DNA from: Lytechinus pictus
Taxonomy: Eukaryota; Echinodermata; Echinoidea; Temnopleuroida; Toxopneustidae
NCBI RefSeq assembly: GCF_037042905.1
Contig: NC_087252.1
Location: 3,595,501 to 3,659,500 of the forward strand
Reading direction: 5' to 3'
Length of the DNA stretch: 64,000 bases
Numbering within the stretch: the first letter of the stretch is position 1; the number at the start of each line of letters is the position of its first letter. Positions 50,401-59,566 of this stretch are shown one piece after another. The notes beneath the pieces are model-generated. The model was not told where the DNA came from and did not search any database. It saw only the letters and a list, made by a program, of their open reading frames with translations. Position numbers and translations under genes: made by a program.

Positions 50401-53400
50401 ATTTTATTGTTATTGTTGCTGTTGCTATTTTGCACATATTCGGGTTTTTCATGTATATATATTTGATAATTAAAATGATTAATGTATATAAATTGCTTAG
50501 AGTGGAGGAAGTAAAATCTCAACCTAATTTCAACATAAGATTTAATGATTAAATACCCATGTTCAATTTGTAATAAATCTGTTAAAATAAATCAAAAGGC
50601 TTTGTTATGCACTGTATGTTCACAGTGGGTGCATATAGTTTGTGGCGGGGTCTCAAGAGAGACCTATGATTCAGATGAACTGTTTGAAAATTGGCAGTGC
50701 CCGAAATGTGTTCTCCAAAGTGTATTACCTTTTTGGAATGATCCTGATCTATCTACTGAAGTCGTGTATAACTGTAATAATATTTCTGTCGACGCACATG
50801 ATGATAGGTCAACCGAAACTAATGATTTTGCTCTAAAAGATATTAAAGGTATAAAATTAGCTCATCTTAATGTCAGAAGCATTGTTAATAAAGTTGCTGA
50901 TTTACAATGTTGGCTGAATAATAACCCTTATGATCTACTAGGAGTGTCAGAAACATGGTTAACAAAAGAACATTCTGATAGCTTGATTTCTGTTAAAGGT
51001 TATAAGTTTGAGAGGAAGGATAGATGTACTCATGGAGGTGGAGTGGGATGTTTTATATCAGAAAATTTATCGTATATAAGGAGATTGGATCTTGAATCTG
51101 TTGCCTTAGAAATAATTTGGTTGGAGTTGCAACGTAGCAATAGTAGCTCATTATTTATTGGTATATTGTATAGAAAACCGGATAATCATTTAGATTTTTT
51201 TGACAGTCTTGAAAGTAATCTTGAGAAATTGTATACAGTTACAAACAACGTCATCCTTCTTGGTGATTTTAACTGTAATATGCAAACCATAAATAATCTT
51301 TCTAGAAAAGTTTCCAGTCTCCTTACTACAATGCAAATGACACAGGTTATATCTGAACCCACTAGAATTTCACCACATAGCCAGTCAGTAATCGATTTGG
51401 TATGTATTTCTGATGCACTTGTTGACAATATTATTAAGTCAGGAGTGCAGTCAGCTGGACTTAGTGATCACTCTGTGATTTTTACTGCAATTAAAGGGAA
51501 ACATCAATCCCTTTCTCCGAAAATAACTAAATGTCGTTCATTCAAGTACTTTGACAGTGAGAAATTTAAAGATGATGTAAGGAAAGTTGATTGGCATGAG
51601 TTTTATTCCTGTGGGACTGACGTTGAAAAATTGTGGCACTATTTTAAAAACACACTCCTGGACATTTGTGACAGGCATGCCCCCGTGATATCAGTGCGGC
51701 AAAAACAAAGAGGGGTACCTTGGATAAATGATGATTTTTTGGTGTTAGCACGCGAAAGGGATTATTATCGAAAGCAATTTAGAAAAACAAGATTAATTTA
51801 TTGGTGGAATAAATTTCAGTTTTCCCGTAACAGAGCTAATAACTTGATTAAAAATTTGAAAAAGAAGTATTATCAGGACAAATTTAAGGACTGCGAAAAT
51901 GACATAAAAAAGAACTGGAACATTTTATCGAAGCTTATACCTAAGAAAAATAAAACCACGAGTCATGATGTTAAATTAACAATTGATAATGATCAAATAC
52001 CTAACAATGAAATAGCTCACGTTCTAAACAAAGCCTTTAATGAAGTCGGCTCAAGGTTGCAAGCCGCTTCGGGTAATTTCTCGAAAGATTTATTAAACAA
52101 TTTACAAACTCTGTTTATTCCAGATTGTGAATTTAAATTTTATGCAATCAAAAAGGAGTATGTTTTGAAAGAACTATTACATATTGATTGTTCGAAAGCG
52201 GTCGGAGTAGATGGCATTCACCCTAAGTTTCTTAAGCTGGCAGCAGAGAGTATAGATGGCCCTTTAACCCATTTATTTAATGCAACTTTACAAACTAGTG
52301 TTATTCCAGAAGATTTTAAAACAGCAAGAATTACTCCTGTACATAAGGGAGGATCATTTGATATTGACAGTTATAGACCAATTTCTGTGCTTCCAGTCCT
52401 GTCCAAAATACTAGAGAGAGCAATACATGATCAATTGTATAAGTACTTAAATGTGAATGATCTACTTGCAAATTGTCAGTCTGGCTTCAGACCGTCTTAT
52501 TCTACTGCCACTTGTCTAACTGAGATTACAGACTTTTTGTTTGATAAAATGGACCGAAAACATGTTACTGGTGGTATTTTCTTGGACTTACGCAAAGCTT
52601 TTAATGTTATTCCTCACAATTTTATACTTGCAAAACTTAAGTACTATGGTATTACTGGCAATGAATACAACTGGATGGAATCGTATTTAACAGACAGAAG
52701 GCAATTTGTAATGATTAACAGTTGTCGCAGTGAATTTTTGAAGATAAAATCAGGTGTCCCACAAGGATCTATACTGGGTCCATTGATATTTTGTATTTTT
52801 ATTAATGACATGTGTAATTTGAAATTGCATGTACATTCTAAAATGTCTCTTTATGCTGATGATACCGCCATTTTTAATCACGGTGAATCAATTAAGGAGG
52901 TACAAAAGTATTTGCAAGATGATTTTGATTCAATAAGTAAATGGCTAGACTTAAATAATATGCATTTACACCCGCAAAAAACAAAAGCCATGGTATTTGG
53001 TCAAAAGAAAAAGTTGAGGGGTGCTCATTTGTCAGTGAAATTCAGGAACATACAATTAGAAAATGTAAAAAAGATTAAATACTTAGGTGTCATGCTCGAT
53101 CCGGGCTTGACTTGGTGCGAACATATTACTAATATCGTTTGTAAAATATCTCGGGCAATAGGTTGTGTAAGGCGGATTAAGCACTTACTGTCCTTTGATA
53201 TTATGAAGAAGCTGTACTTTTCTATGATTTTACCTTACATTGATTACTGTATTACATCTTGGGGAAGCAGTGCAAAAATACATTTAGATAAGATACAAAA
53301 ACTTCAAAATAAATATGCCAGAATGCTTTTGAAAAAAGATTATAATACATCACAAATTTCTTTGTTGCAGTCACTGAAGTGGCAATCAGTAGATCAGCGT

Positions 53401-54231
53401 ATAAAATATCAGTATTGTGTTCTTGTATATAAAATAATGAATGATTTAGTTCCAAATTATTTAAAACCTTTAGTATGTAAACGGCCCGTGAAATACAGGA
53501 CACGGTATTCTTTACGATGCCCCCTTCAGCTTCCCAAAGCTAGAATTGAACATAAAAGAAAATCTTTCGCATATGTCGGACCCAAATTATTTAATGCACT
53601 TCCTTCAAATTTACAAGTTTGTACCTCCTTGTTAGTTTTTAAAAAATTATGCAAAGCCTTTCATACGAATTGATAAAGAGCGAAATGATATTCCATTGAT
53701 TTACAATGCTATGTATGTTTAAATTGTCACTTCCCACTCTATATTTTGGTGTTAATTGTTTCTGATGTTAGATATTTTGTATTTTGTATTTTTGATGTTG
53801 TTTGTTGTTGTTGTTCATAGTTATCTTGACATGTATTTTAAACTGCAGGGCGCCTTTGTAAAGCAGTTTTAAGAACTGAACAGGCCTACCCTGCAGTATA
53901 AAATAAATAAAACAAAATAAATAAATAAATAAATAATGAAAATTAAATAATGTAGGAATTTATAATGAATTTCAACTCTCAACTACATATAATATATAAA
54001 TATTCTGACAGTCTGCCTTTGGTAATAACTCTTTTGTCGGTCTGGAGTAGGTTAGCAAATCAGAATCTGTATTTCTCTTTTATGATGAACACAAAAATCA
54101 TAATAAGTTCCTTTCCATTTATCCAAACTTCTGCTCAAGACTTACCCAACGTAGAGGACAAGGAGTCCGAGGGTGAACATGGCCAAGAGCCATGTCAATG
54201 ACATCGGGAATCCCATAAACTCGATCTCCAT
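33853..54231 (-). CDS. CYP3-like cytochrome P450, gene C (complete, 13 exons)
   Basis: Third tandem paralog, same predicted monooxygenase role as gene B. Exons: e1 54146-54231, e2 46782-46875, e3 43623-43675, e4 42988-43084, e5 42046-42162, e6 41455-41543, e7 40606-40754, e8 39519-39661, e9 38403-38591, e10 37140-37360, e11 36134-36271, e12 35649-35811, e13 33853-33942. They total 1629 nt, 542 aa plus TGA. All exon lengths equal gene B except e3 (53 against 59). Features: N-terminal anchor, YWKRRG hinge, [15 protein letters not shown]-helix AGSETT, ETLR, haem loop [10 protein letters not shown] with Cys about 483, ending near ARADKAA. At exon 5 the AG that gene B has just before ATTCC is CA here, so the acceptor must be the AG 12 nt upstream, which keeps frame. 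Intron 1 (7.3 kb) carries a full LINE in antisense, intron 2 a 2.1-kb transposon, intron 12 a minisatellite. No disabling change is seen. Confidence 0.94.
34655..35582. repeat. 11-bp minisatellite (GAACACACTGT unit)
   Basis: About 85 copies of an 11-bp unit, GAACACACTGT, with variants GGATACATTGT, GAAGACACTGT, GAACACATTGT and AAATACACTGT. Variants follow each other in recurring blocks, so a higher-order repeat is present. Because 11 is not a multiple of 3, three units (33 bp) encode an 11-aa repeat ([11 protein letters not shown] on the minus strand) in every frame, which produces long spurious reading frames. It occupies most of intron 12 of gene C, ending about 65 bp from exon 12. Confidence 0.95.
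36528..36715 (+). mobile_element. tRNA-derived SINE fragment
   Basis: The head ATGCAGTGGTTAGAGCATTG...GAGTTCGAATTCC matches Pol III A and B boxes at the normal spacing. About 115 bp of body follow before the next SINE begins. It is in intron 10 of gene C. The tRNA fold is imperfect, so this is not a tRNA gene. Confidence 0.65.
36722..37022 (+). mobile_element. tRNA-derived SINE with T-rich tail
   Basis: The head is GTCGTGGCCCAGTGGATTAG (box A) and GTGGGTTCAAATCCCAG (box B). A GC-richer body follows (CCATGGCGTAATTTCCTTCA, AATGGGTACCGGCAGGAAG), then CTTTATTATTA and a T-run ending near 37022. It is about 300 bp, apparently full length, in intron 10 of gene C. The related copy at 28255-28562 is on the other strand. 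Confidence 0.8.
38119..38284. mobile_element. Foldback MITE, ATACCT ends
   Basis: ATACCTCAGTCACACTCCG and the internal GCGAGTCGAAAACAG pair with CTGTTTTCGACTCGC and AGCAAATGTGACTGAGGTAT. The terminal sequence is shared with the 56-bp palindrome at 22356. It lies in intron 9 of gene C. Confidence 0.8.
38621..38704. repeat. (TA)n microsatellite
   Basis: About 42 TA dinucleotides end near the exon 9 acceptor of gene C (exon 9 upper boundary 38591), with about 29 bp, including the pyrimidine tract, between them. Confidence 0.95.
40290..40535. repeat. Degenerate ACACTGTG-rich repeat in intron 7 of gene C
   Basis: Words such as CCACACTGTAAACAG, ACACACTATGACC, ACACTGGTACAC, CAACACACTGTGACC and TACACACTGTG occur at irregular spacing, resembling the flanks of the 34.7-35.6 kb minisatellite. 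A phrase pairing ATGCGAAGATGTGATTCAGA with AAAATTCTCAAAGC is similar to 34590-34640 in reverse orientation. Confidence 0.5.
42240..42432. repeat. (ATT/ATC)n microsatellite
   Basis: An imperfect trinucleotide tract of ATT, ATC and ATG in intron 4 of gene C. Confidence 0.9.
42506..42652. mobile_element. Foldback MITE, TTTCATAAAG family
   Basis: GTTTCATAAAGACTTACAAC...GTAACTTTGC pairs with GCAAAGTTACGATAGTTGTA...TTATGAAATGG. It is about 147 bp, of the same type as 25050-25184, in intron 4 of gene C. Confidence 0.75.
44209..44279 (+). tRNA. tRNA-like cloverleaf, anticodon UCA (probable SINE head)
   Basis: All four stems form in this 71-nt sequence. Acceptor GTCTCTG/CAGAGAC is perfect over 7 bp. 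D arm is GTCT/AGGC with loop AGTGGTTA. Anticodon stem is CCGGC/GCTGG with one G-U and loop GTTCAAA. T arm is CCGGG/CCCGG with loop TTCGATT. U33 is in place, making positions 34-36 UCA, which would read UGA. The overall body looks like tRNA-Glu. A SINE body found elsewhere in the window follows directly, so it most likely serves as the SINE promoter and not as a translating tRNA. Confidence 0.45.
44209..44425 (+). mobile_element. tRNA-derived SINE
   Basis: The tRNA-like head is followed by a body with ATTCCAAAGGGCAGATAGCT, GGGAACCTTGATTTAAGC and CTCTTCATCCATTTCTTTCA, then GTACATGTATAATTTCTC and a GT tract. Body fragments recur at 6590-6655 and at 12265-12325 plus 14602-14660. It lies in intron 2 of gene C, immediately left of the transposon at 44484. 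Confidence 0.8.
44432..44483. repeat. (GT)n microsatellite
   Basis: A GT tract with a GCGGGT interruption lies at the 3' end of the SINE and directly before the 44484 element. Confidence 0.9.
44484..46553. mobile_element. 2.07-kb non-autonomous DNA transposon
   Basis: The left end TATACACAACAAAAAAAGTA...AGTCCCCCCTAAA and the right end TAAGGGGGGACTTACTTG...TTTTGTTGTGTATA are inverted repeats of about 32 bp. TA at both edges fits a TA target duplication of the Tc1/mariner kind, an inference. No transposase frame is visible. The interior carries a spaced motif of the type GTGCTCACTNAANCATGAAA at irregular intervals. It lies in intron 2 of gene C, ending 228 bp from exon 2. Confidence 0.75.
44835..44979. 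mobile_element. Short GGGGCCGCGG-ended element nested in the 44484 element
   Basis: It begins CACGGGCCGCGGGGG and ends TTCCGCGGCCCCTG. A poly-C run near the right end and AAAATGACCATACGATTGTG inside match the copy at 57020-57182. The target duplication is not clear here. Confidence 0.7.
46932..47208. repeat. (GAT)n and (AAT)n microsatellites
   Basis: GATGAT repeats run at about 46940-47010 and AAT repeats at about 47152-47200, in intron 1 of gene C just upstream of exon 2. Confidence 0.9.
48090..49040. repeat. Composite repeat region in intron 1 of gene C
   Basis: About 48090-48285 is one arm of the AAAGGGGTACTCCTGGCTGAA repeat class (AAATAGCAAAGTTATTAAAT). From about 48300 to 49025 an element has a G-run/C-run with GGCTGATTCAGCC at its left and GGTGAATCCGCCCC plus a C-run at its right, with CGCTCGAAATATTTTGACC inside. 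The A-rich frame between them is compositional. No gene. Confidence 0.5.
49300..49540. mobile_element. Foldback MITE rich in GGTGTT/AACACC
   Basis: GTGTCAATTTAACACCATCC and ATCGGAAAACACCAG pair with CTGGTGTTTTCCGAT and CAGACTGGTGTTAAATTAAC. Further GGTGTT words are spaced inside. About 240 bp, non-coding. Confidence 0.75.
50545..53673 (+). CDS. LINE ORF: PHD finger, AP endonuclease, reverse transcriptase (1042 aa)
   Basis: Polyprotein for target-primed reverse transcription. Residues 6-55 form a Cys4-His-Cys3 PHD-type zinc finger (C6, C9, C22, C25, H30, C33, C52, C55). An apurinic endonuclease domain follows (about 100-320) with HLNVRS (N109), SETWL (E136), LLGDFN (D241) and SDHS (D308, H309). 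Reverse transcriptase motifs run from about 595: [23 protein letters not shown], the motif A aspartate in FLDLRKAF (D681), [12 protein letters not shown] and YADD (770-773, D772 and D773). A C-terminal region of about 200 aa with no RNase H signature ends the protein. All catalytic residues checked are present. Fusing a PHD finger ahead of the endonuclease in a single ORF is notable, since CR1 usually carries the PHD in a separate first ORF. The start is the first in-frame Met, shortly before the finger. Confidence 0.95.
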   Translation: MIKYPCSICNKSVKINQKALLCTVCSQWVHIVCGGVSRETYDSDELFENWQCPKCVLQSVLPFWNDPDLSTEVVYNCNNISVDAHDDRSTETNDFALKDIKGIKLAHLNVRSIVNKVADLQCWLNNNPYDLLGVSETWLTKEHSDSLISVKGYKFERKDRCTHGGGVGCFISENLSYIRRLDLESVALEIIWLELQRSNSSSLFIGILYRKPDNHLDFFDSLESNLEKLYTVTNNVILLGDFNCNMQTINNLSRKVSSLLTTMQMTQVISEPTRISPHSQSVIDLVCISDALVDNIIKSGVQSAGLSDHSVIFTAIKGKHQSLSPKITKCRSFKYFDSEKFKDDVRKVDWHEFYSCGTDVEKLWHYFKNTLLDICDRHAPVISVRQKQRGVPWINDDFLVLARERDYYRKQFRKTRLIYWWNKFQFSRNRANNLIKNLKKKYYQDKFKDCENDIKKNWNILSKLIPKKNKTTSHDVKLTIDNDQIPNNEIAHVLNKAFNEVGSRLQAASGNFSKDLLNNLQTLFIPDCEFKFYAIKKEYVLKELLHIDCSKAVGVDGIHPKFLKLAAESIDGPLTHLFNATLQTSVIPEDFKTARITPVHKGGSFDIDSYRPISVLPVLSKILERAIHDQLYKYLNVNDLLANCQSGFRPSYSTATCLTEITDFLFDKMDRKHVTGGIFLDLRKAFNVIPHNFILAKLKYYGITGNEYNWMESYLTDRRQFVMINSCRSEFLKIKSGVPQGSILGPLIFCIFINDMCNLKLHVHSKMSLYADDTAIFNHGESIKEVQKYLQDDFDSISKWLDLNNMHLHPQKTKAMVFGQKKKLRGAHLSVKFRNIQLENVKKIKYLGVMLDPGLTWCEHITNIVCKISRAIGCVRRIKHLLSFDIMKKLYFSMILPYIDYCITSWGSSAKIHLDKIQKLQNKYARMLLKKDYNTSQISLLQSLKWQSVDQRIKYQYCVLVYKIMNDLVPNYLKPLVCKRPVKYRTRYSLRCPLQLPKARIEHKRKSFAYVGPKLFNALPSNLQVCTSLLVFKKLCKAFHTN
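53842..53940 (+). terminator. LINE 3' end: stem-loop and AAATAAAT tail
   Basis: ACTGCAGGG at 53842-53850 pairs perfectly with CCCTGCAGT at 53889-53897, and an AAATAA-rich tail to about 53940 follows directly. Terminal hairpins next to a short repeat tail are the usual recognition site for CR1/L2-type reverse transcriptases, so this is probably the RT binding site. This part is inference. Confidence 0.65.
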
Positions 54232-54821
54232 TCCGACTTCGAATAAAAAAGCTAGTACCTGGAGAGTGACGATCAAGACTTTGACAAGTTGGCCGACAGA
54301 CTGGCGAATTATATTTATACACACACAATGTGTGACGTAGGCTGTTATTCTGATGTCATGATTTGAATATATTGCATGCATAGCTAGCAACACGGGCCAA
54401 TAGTTTGCTGAACTTTAGAAAGGACTTAGACACCCCCAGTGGATAGACTGGGAGAATAAGGGACGCCAACCTCCTGATAACAGGAGATATATCATACATT
54501 TCACACCAACTATAACAATATTTGTCGGTACATCTTGGGGGGTTGATCTATAAAGTTTTCTGCTTAATTCTCATTTACCGTAATTTGCATCTTTTAGATT
54601 CCTCAGTTCCACTCCCCTCCCCCATTTATAAATCATTATTGAGCCCCATCCGCTCCAAGATGACCAATATGATTTCAAGTACCATTTCAAGTAGAATCAT
54701 GTCGATTGTTATCAATGTGAATAACTTATCCCTGGTCCCAGGAGTACCCCCACCCTCATCATAAGGCGCAGATCCAGAGGCCAGGCACCTGCTGCCCCCC
54801 CCCCCCTCCGGATCCTCTCTT

Positions 54822-54962
54822 AGTTTTTTCTTTCTTTCATTCTTTCTTTCTCTTTCTTTCTTTCATTCTTTCTTTCTCTTTCTTTCTTTCTTTCTTTCAT
54901 TCTTTCTTTCTTTTTCTTTATTTCTTTCATTCTTTCTTTCTCTTTCTTTCTTTCTTTCTTGT
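54822..54962. repeat. (TTTC)n microsatellite
   Basis: Imperfect TTTC/ATTC tetranucleotide tract, about 140 bp, upstream of gene C. Confidence 0.95.
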
Positions 54963-55789
54963 TGTTTTCGGAGGTAACTCTGTACTTTCGCGGAGGGGAA
55001 TTTGTTTTGTGTGTTGTTGTTTTTTTTTCGATTTTAGTGTGCGTGACATGATTTTTGGTTTCGTTTTAAACGCTCTCATGAAACCTTCATTATTATGATT
55101 GATATACGCCATTATATGAAAATGTTCTCTCTCTTCATTCGTTCCTCTTTCTTTTTTATTTTCTTTTCAAAACTATCCTCCAATCCCTCACCGTTTCCCT
55201 CCTCACCAAACAAATCCTGGTTTTATGGAATCATTCATCTGGTCTCCTTTTATAAAAACTTGTTATAATAACATTTTTTCAATAGCAGTTCAAAAGCTAC
55301 GGTCTTTATGTAATAGTGCCCAGGTTATGCCGTTAGACAAAGACGTCAATCAATTGCAAATTTTAATTAATTGTTTTGGTTTATAATTAACTATTTTGGT
55401 TGATAAAAAAAATATTTCTATCAATATTCTCATGCAATGTCAAATTTCATAGACTATTATAAATACTTACGTTTTAGTCCTAATCCGGACTTTGTTCGTA
55501 GACTAAAAAGGTCTTATCCGTTTCATGGCCAAAGTACAATGAGAAACTGACGAAATTATTTGCACAATTACAAAGTATTCCCTAAAAAGGAAATCGAACA
55601 ATTCGAATGTTGATGAAATACTAGATGAAAATTTCGTTTGCTATCTGTCAATATTCCAATACCATTTCCATAAAAGGGGAATCGTGTGCATGTGCGTGTG
55701 TGTGGGGTGAGTGGGTAGGTGGGTGGGAGGGGATCCGTGCCACATAGTGGGTGCAGTTTCTGTTTTTAATCACACCGTACCCAGATTAA

Positions 55790-56372
55790 AGGGATGGTCC
55801 GGGCTGAAAGTATGTATAGCTTAATAAATAGATTACAATTCACTGAGCAAAATGCCGAAAATTTCATCAAAATCGGATAACAAATAACAAAGTTATTGAA
55901 TTTTAAAGTTTAGCAATATTTTGTGAAAATAGTCGTCATGAATATTCATTAGATGGGCTGATGATGTCACATCTCCACTTGTTCTTTTCTATTTTATTGT
56001 ATGAAATTAGGTTTATTCAAATTTGTTCCTCCAAGAACTAGAAAAATTGGATTGACAACTGAATAGTGCATTAGATAGTTATTGCTGCAACTTATTTCAT
56101 TATAAGGGAGACATATTATTCACACAAGTATGAAATAATGAAAAAAATATGATTTTATGTAATAACATAAGAAAACGGAAAGTGGAGATGTGACATCATC
56201 AGCCCACCTAATGAAAATTCATGACGACTGTTTTTACAAAATATTGCTAAACTTTAAACTTCAATAACTTTATTTGTTATCCGATTTTGATGAAAGTTTC
56301 GGCATTTTGCTCAGTGAATTCTACTCTATGTATTTAGATATAAATATGTTCAGCCCGGACCATCCTAAGTAC
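55790..56372. mobile_element. Long foldback element with arms of about 180 bp
   Basis: The left arm starts GGGATGGTCCGGGCTGAA and the right arm ends TTCAGCCCGGACCATCC. Internal pairs include AAATTTCATCAAAATCGGAT with ATCCGATTTTGATGAAAGTT and GATGATGTCACATCTCCACT with AGTGGAGATGTGACATCATC. A unique loop of about 200 bp separates the arms. It can form a large hairpin. No reading frame of interest. Confidence 0.85.
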
Positions 56373-57019
56373 TTGGCTGGAATGCGATTCATTCTTGCTG
56401 TAGCACCTCGTGGGTAAAACTGCTAAATCCGGCCAATAATCGTCTGAGTAAAACAAAATATTGCGCTTTAGAAACCCCTTGTTCGAGGGCGCAAACACAC
56501 TCATTTACGAACATAATATAGTAGGATTATCAATTTAGATATACCACATTAAGGTGGCTTAATGAGAAAACAAATTTGATGGGTCAGAATATACCATGAT
56601 TAGGCAAAACTTTTCACGAGCAAGCAAAAGAAATGATGAGCTTGAAATCTGTTTTGGTGATTTTGGGGAAAAAATCAACAAAAAATAAAATTTTATTTTC
56701 ATTTTTGTTTTCTTTCTTTTTATTTTGTCTCTTTTTTTCTTTGTCAGCGAATCTTTCGGGACCAAGTGCCCTGGAGGTTCCCCTTCAATCCATCCGATTT
56801 CACCATACTGACTATAACTCATGTCACCATAACCAGCCTGCTTCTAGGCCTAATCTTTTGAAAGTAAAACATGATATCAACAGAGTCATATTACTTTGTT
56901 ATTAATAACTTTTTTTTTGCATTTGATTTTTTTTCATCCCACACCCTCACGCCCTTTCACACGCATGTATGTCTCCGTCCTAAGATATCTGACAGCAAAT
57001 GAAAAAAAATCATAGAACA

Positions 57020-57182
57020 CAGGGGCCGCGGAAGCGTGGGGGCTGGGGGACTTTAGCCCCCCCCCCCCCCCCCACTTTTTCCAAAACCGTGTACAAAAAC
57101 GTAAAAATGACCATAAGATTGTGATTTTTTTCATGGTCAGCCCCCCACCCCCCTCACTTTGAAAACCGTTCCGCGGCCCCTG
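57020..57182. mobile_element. 163-bp CAGGGGCCGCGG-ended element with 5-bp TSD
   Basis: The ends CAGGGGCCGCGGAA and TTCCGCGGCCCCTG are perfect inverted repeats of 14 bp. GAACA at 57015-57019 and 57183-57187 is the target duplication. C-runs lie near both ends. A related copy is at 44835-44979. Confidence 0.85.
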
Positions 57183-59206
57183 GAACAGTCAGATGCGCCC
57201 GTTATTTCGATGGTTTTGGTTTGTTATTCCGAATGTTCATTATTCCACTGGTTCGCCATTTCGAAACATGAAAATCGGATACAGTCTCTAGCAAGATGTT
57301 CGTTGGCCCGAAAAAAAAAATAGTTAATCCAACATTTTTGTTTGCATTATTCCGAAGGTTCGTTATCGCGAATTAAAATAAGATTCTTTCTTTTCTAAAG
57401 ATTTGATAATCTGAAAATTAAACAAGGTCTGCGGCGACTAATGAACTGTTCGAAACTTATTTAAACTACGACTCTTCAGAATAAATGTAATGGAAAGGAG
57501 TACGGTATTTGAATTATGTGTAAGGAAAATGCATTATAATCATTTTATGATTGTACAATTATTAATGACAAATACGCGAACAGTACCACCCCATACACCC
57601 TTAAAAAGTATATTTCAAATATTTCCTGCCTATTTTCAACGTTTCACCAAATTAAAAACGAATTTTCCATTCATCTCAAATACATGTTTACAAAATGGCC
57701 AGTATTGTCCTACTCAGAATAGACTCGTCCTTCACAAAATCAAATTTAAACAGTTCCTACTTTGTTTAAACAACACTTGCATGCCTTGTGTGAATTTGTA
57801 TTAACATTATCCGTTTAATGCATTGAATGCACTTTTTACAGCAACAAATATTTGTTTCATCCTTTAGACTGGATTTTCTTTTGGGGGGAAGGGGGATAAT
57901 AAGATTTTTCATAAACTGCTACAGGAGGCGGCTTACTTCATTTACATTTTAATCAAATACCAGTCTTCAACGCATAAAAGATGCCATTAAATTCATCTTA
58001 ATAATACATCAAATTAGGAAAATTCATTAGGAAGTAAACAAAACTTTATTTAGCATTTATAACATGGTATTTCAAATTCAGACAAACGGATTCTAAGAAA
58101 AGGATTATTAAAATGATTCGTTAAGTTTTATTCATGTCAAAGTCATATTATGTAACATAAAATCTATCGTTGATGAAATCTTTCTTTAAAAGCTCTCTTA
58201 CAGTATAGAGTAAAAAAAAACAATGAAGTGGATATGCTATATTTCTTATAGGCCTAATTATTGTCACTACATTCTACTAACTTTCGATACATTCTATTAA
58301 TTTTCTTCAGATTTCACCCTTTCTAAGCAGGATCTAATAACGATGAATAAAATCTATTTCATAAACTATATCACTTCTAGTAGAACCTGATAAAATGTTT
58401 TAAAACAGTTGTACATCTTTGCGCTTTACAGAACGTATATATTCTCTTAGTTTCAAGAAATACTGCTAGTCAACTCTGACAAAAACATGAAGCAAAATCT
58501 AATTGAATATCGAAAACATAAATATGAAGGATGAATGGTGCATTAAAAATGATATCTAAGCTATTTGAGTCATTTATGTCACATTCAAATCAGCGAAACC
58601 GACTCCAGACCGACCTAACTATTACGGTTATTTCCAAAAACCGTCGGTTTGAATTCGGTTAGGTTGGTGTTACTGTATCTTTAGTAGGGTTAAAAGGTAA
58701 GTGTTCCTATGCTTGAATTTCACATCTCGGGTTTGAACCAAAATACAATAATCAAATACCTCCCTACGTTTCACTTCTGATAGGCAGAAAATAATATTGG
58801 ATGAAATTTTCATTAGAGCCTCAGTTAAAAATGAAGCACAACCCCGTCCAACTTGTCTCTTAAATTTATACAAGCTTTGGCAGTATGGATAGGCTTACAT
58901 TTGGGTATACAAGATTTTGAGAAAAGAATATATATCAGTACCGCATTAATTTTTTCTTAGTTTTTCTGAATAGTTTTTTTTTTTGTCTTTCTTTCTTTCT
59001 TTTTTCCTAATAATACGTATTGAACTGCAAAACATGATACAGAAAAGGTCATGAATCATAGCACTTTTTAATTATCTCATAATGTGTTTCTTTTAAACAG
59101 GCGTTTTATCGGAAACAAAGACAGAATGATACTACGGAATCACCACTTGTTGAAAGACTCATAAATACTGCATCTTTTACACCATTGGATATGTCTAAAT
59201 CAAACT

Positions 59207-59380
59207 GGTGGGTGTTTCATAAAGCTGTTCGTAAGTTAAGAGCGACTTTAAGAACGACTGGTGATCCTTTCTTATTATGGCGAATGGTATTCATTAGCGT
59301 TGGTTTTGCGCGTAAGAAAGGATCACCAGTTGTTCTTAAAGTCGCTCTTAACTTACGAACAGCTTTATGAAACAGCCACC
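59207..59380. mobile_element. Near-perfect hairpin MITE, arms of about 65-70 bp
   Basis: GGTGGGTGTTTCATAAAGCT...AGAGCGACTTTAAGAACGAC...GGTGATCCTTTCTTA is mirrored by TAAGAAAGGATCACC...GTTCTTAAAGTCGCTCTTAA...GAAACAGCCACC. Only a few mismatches separate the arms, and the loop is about 35 bp. The tight arm identity points to recent origin or arm homogenisation. The frame across it is accidental. Confidence 0.9.
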
Positions 59381-59566
59381 TGGTTGTAATTTAAAGTATA
59401 TATACACGCCTAAGTTTTGCGGTAGAGGTTATAATCTGAAGAATAAAGTAAAATTAAACTACTTTGTGAGTTGATTTAGAATTGCTCTACCGTTTAATTC
59501 TCTTTAGTCTGCCATATAGAATGATGTATGTTTTACAAAGATTTGAGTGTGACCTGGGGAGTGTTC

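Larger units (their letters stand above)
50380..53940 (+). mobile_element. Non-LTR retrotransposon (CR1/L2-like LINE), apparently full coding length
   Basis: One long ORF (50545-53673) is followed by a roughly 270-bp 3' UTR with a terminal stem-loop and an A-rich AAATAAATAAA tail to about 53940. The 5' edge is not fixed; the AT-rich leader before the ORF reaches back to at least about 50380 if it belongs to the element. No target duplication was identified with confidence. It lies in intron 1 of gene C in antisense, so it does not disturb exons. The open frame argues for a young insertion. Clade assignment (CR1, L2 or a relative) is by domain order only. Confidence 0.85.
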
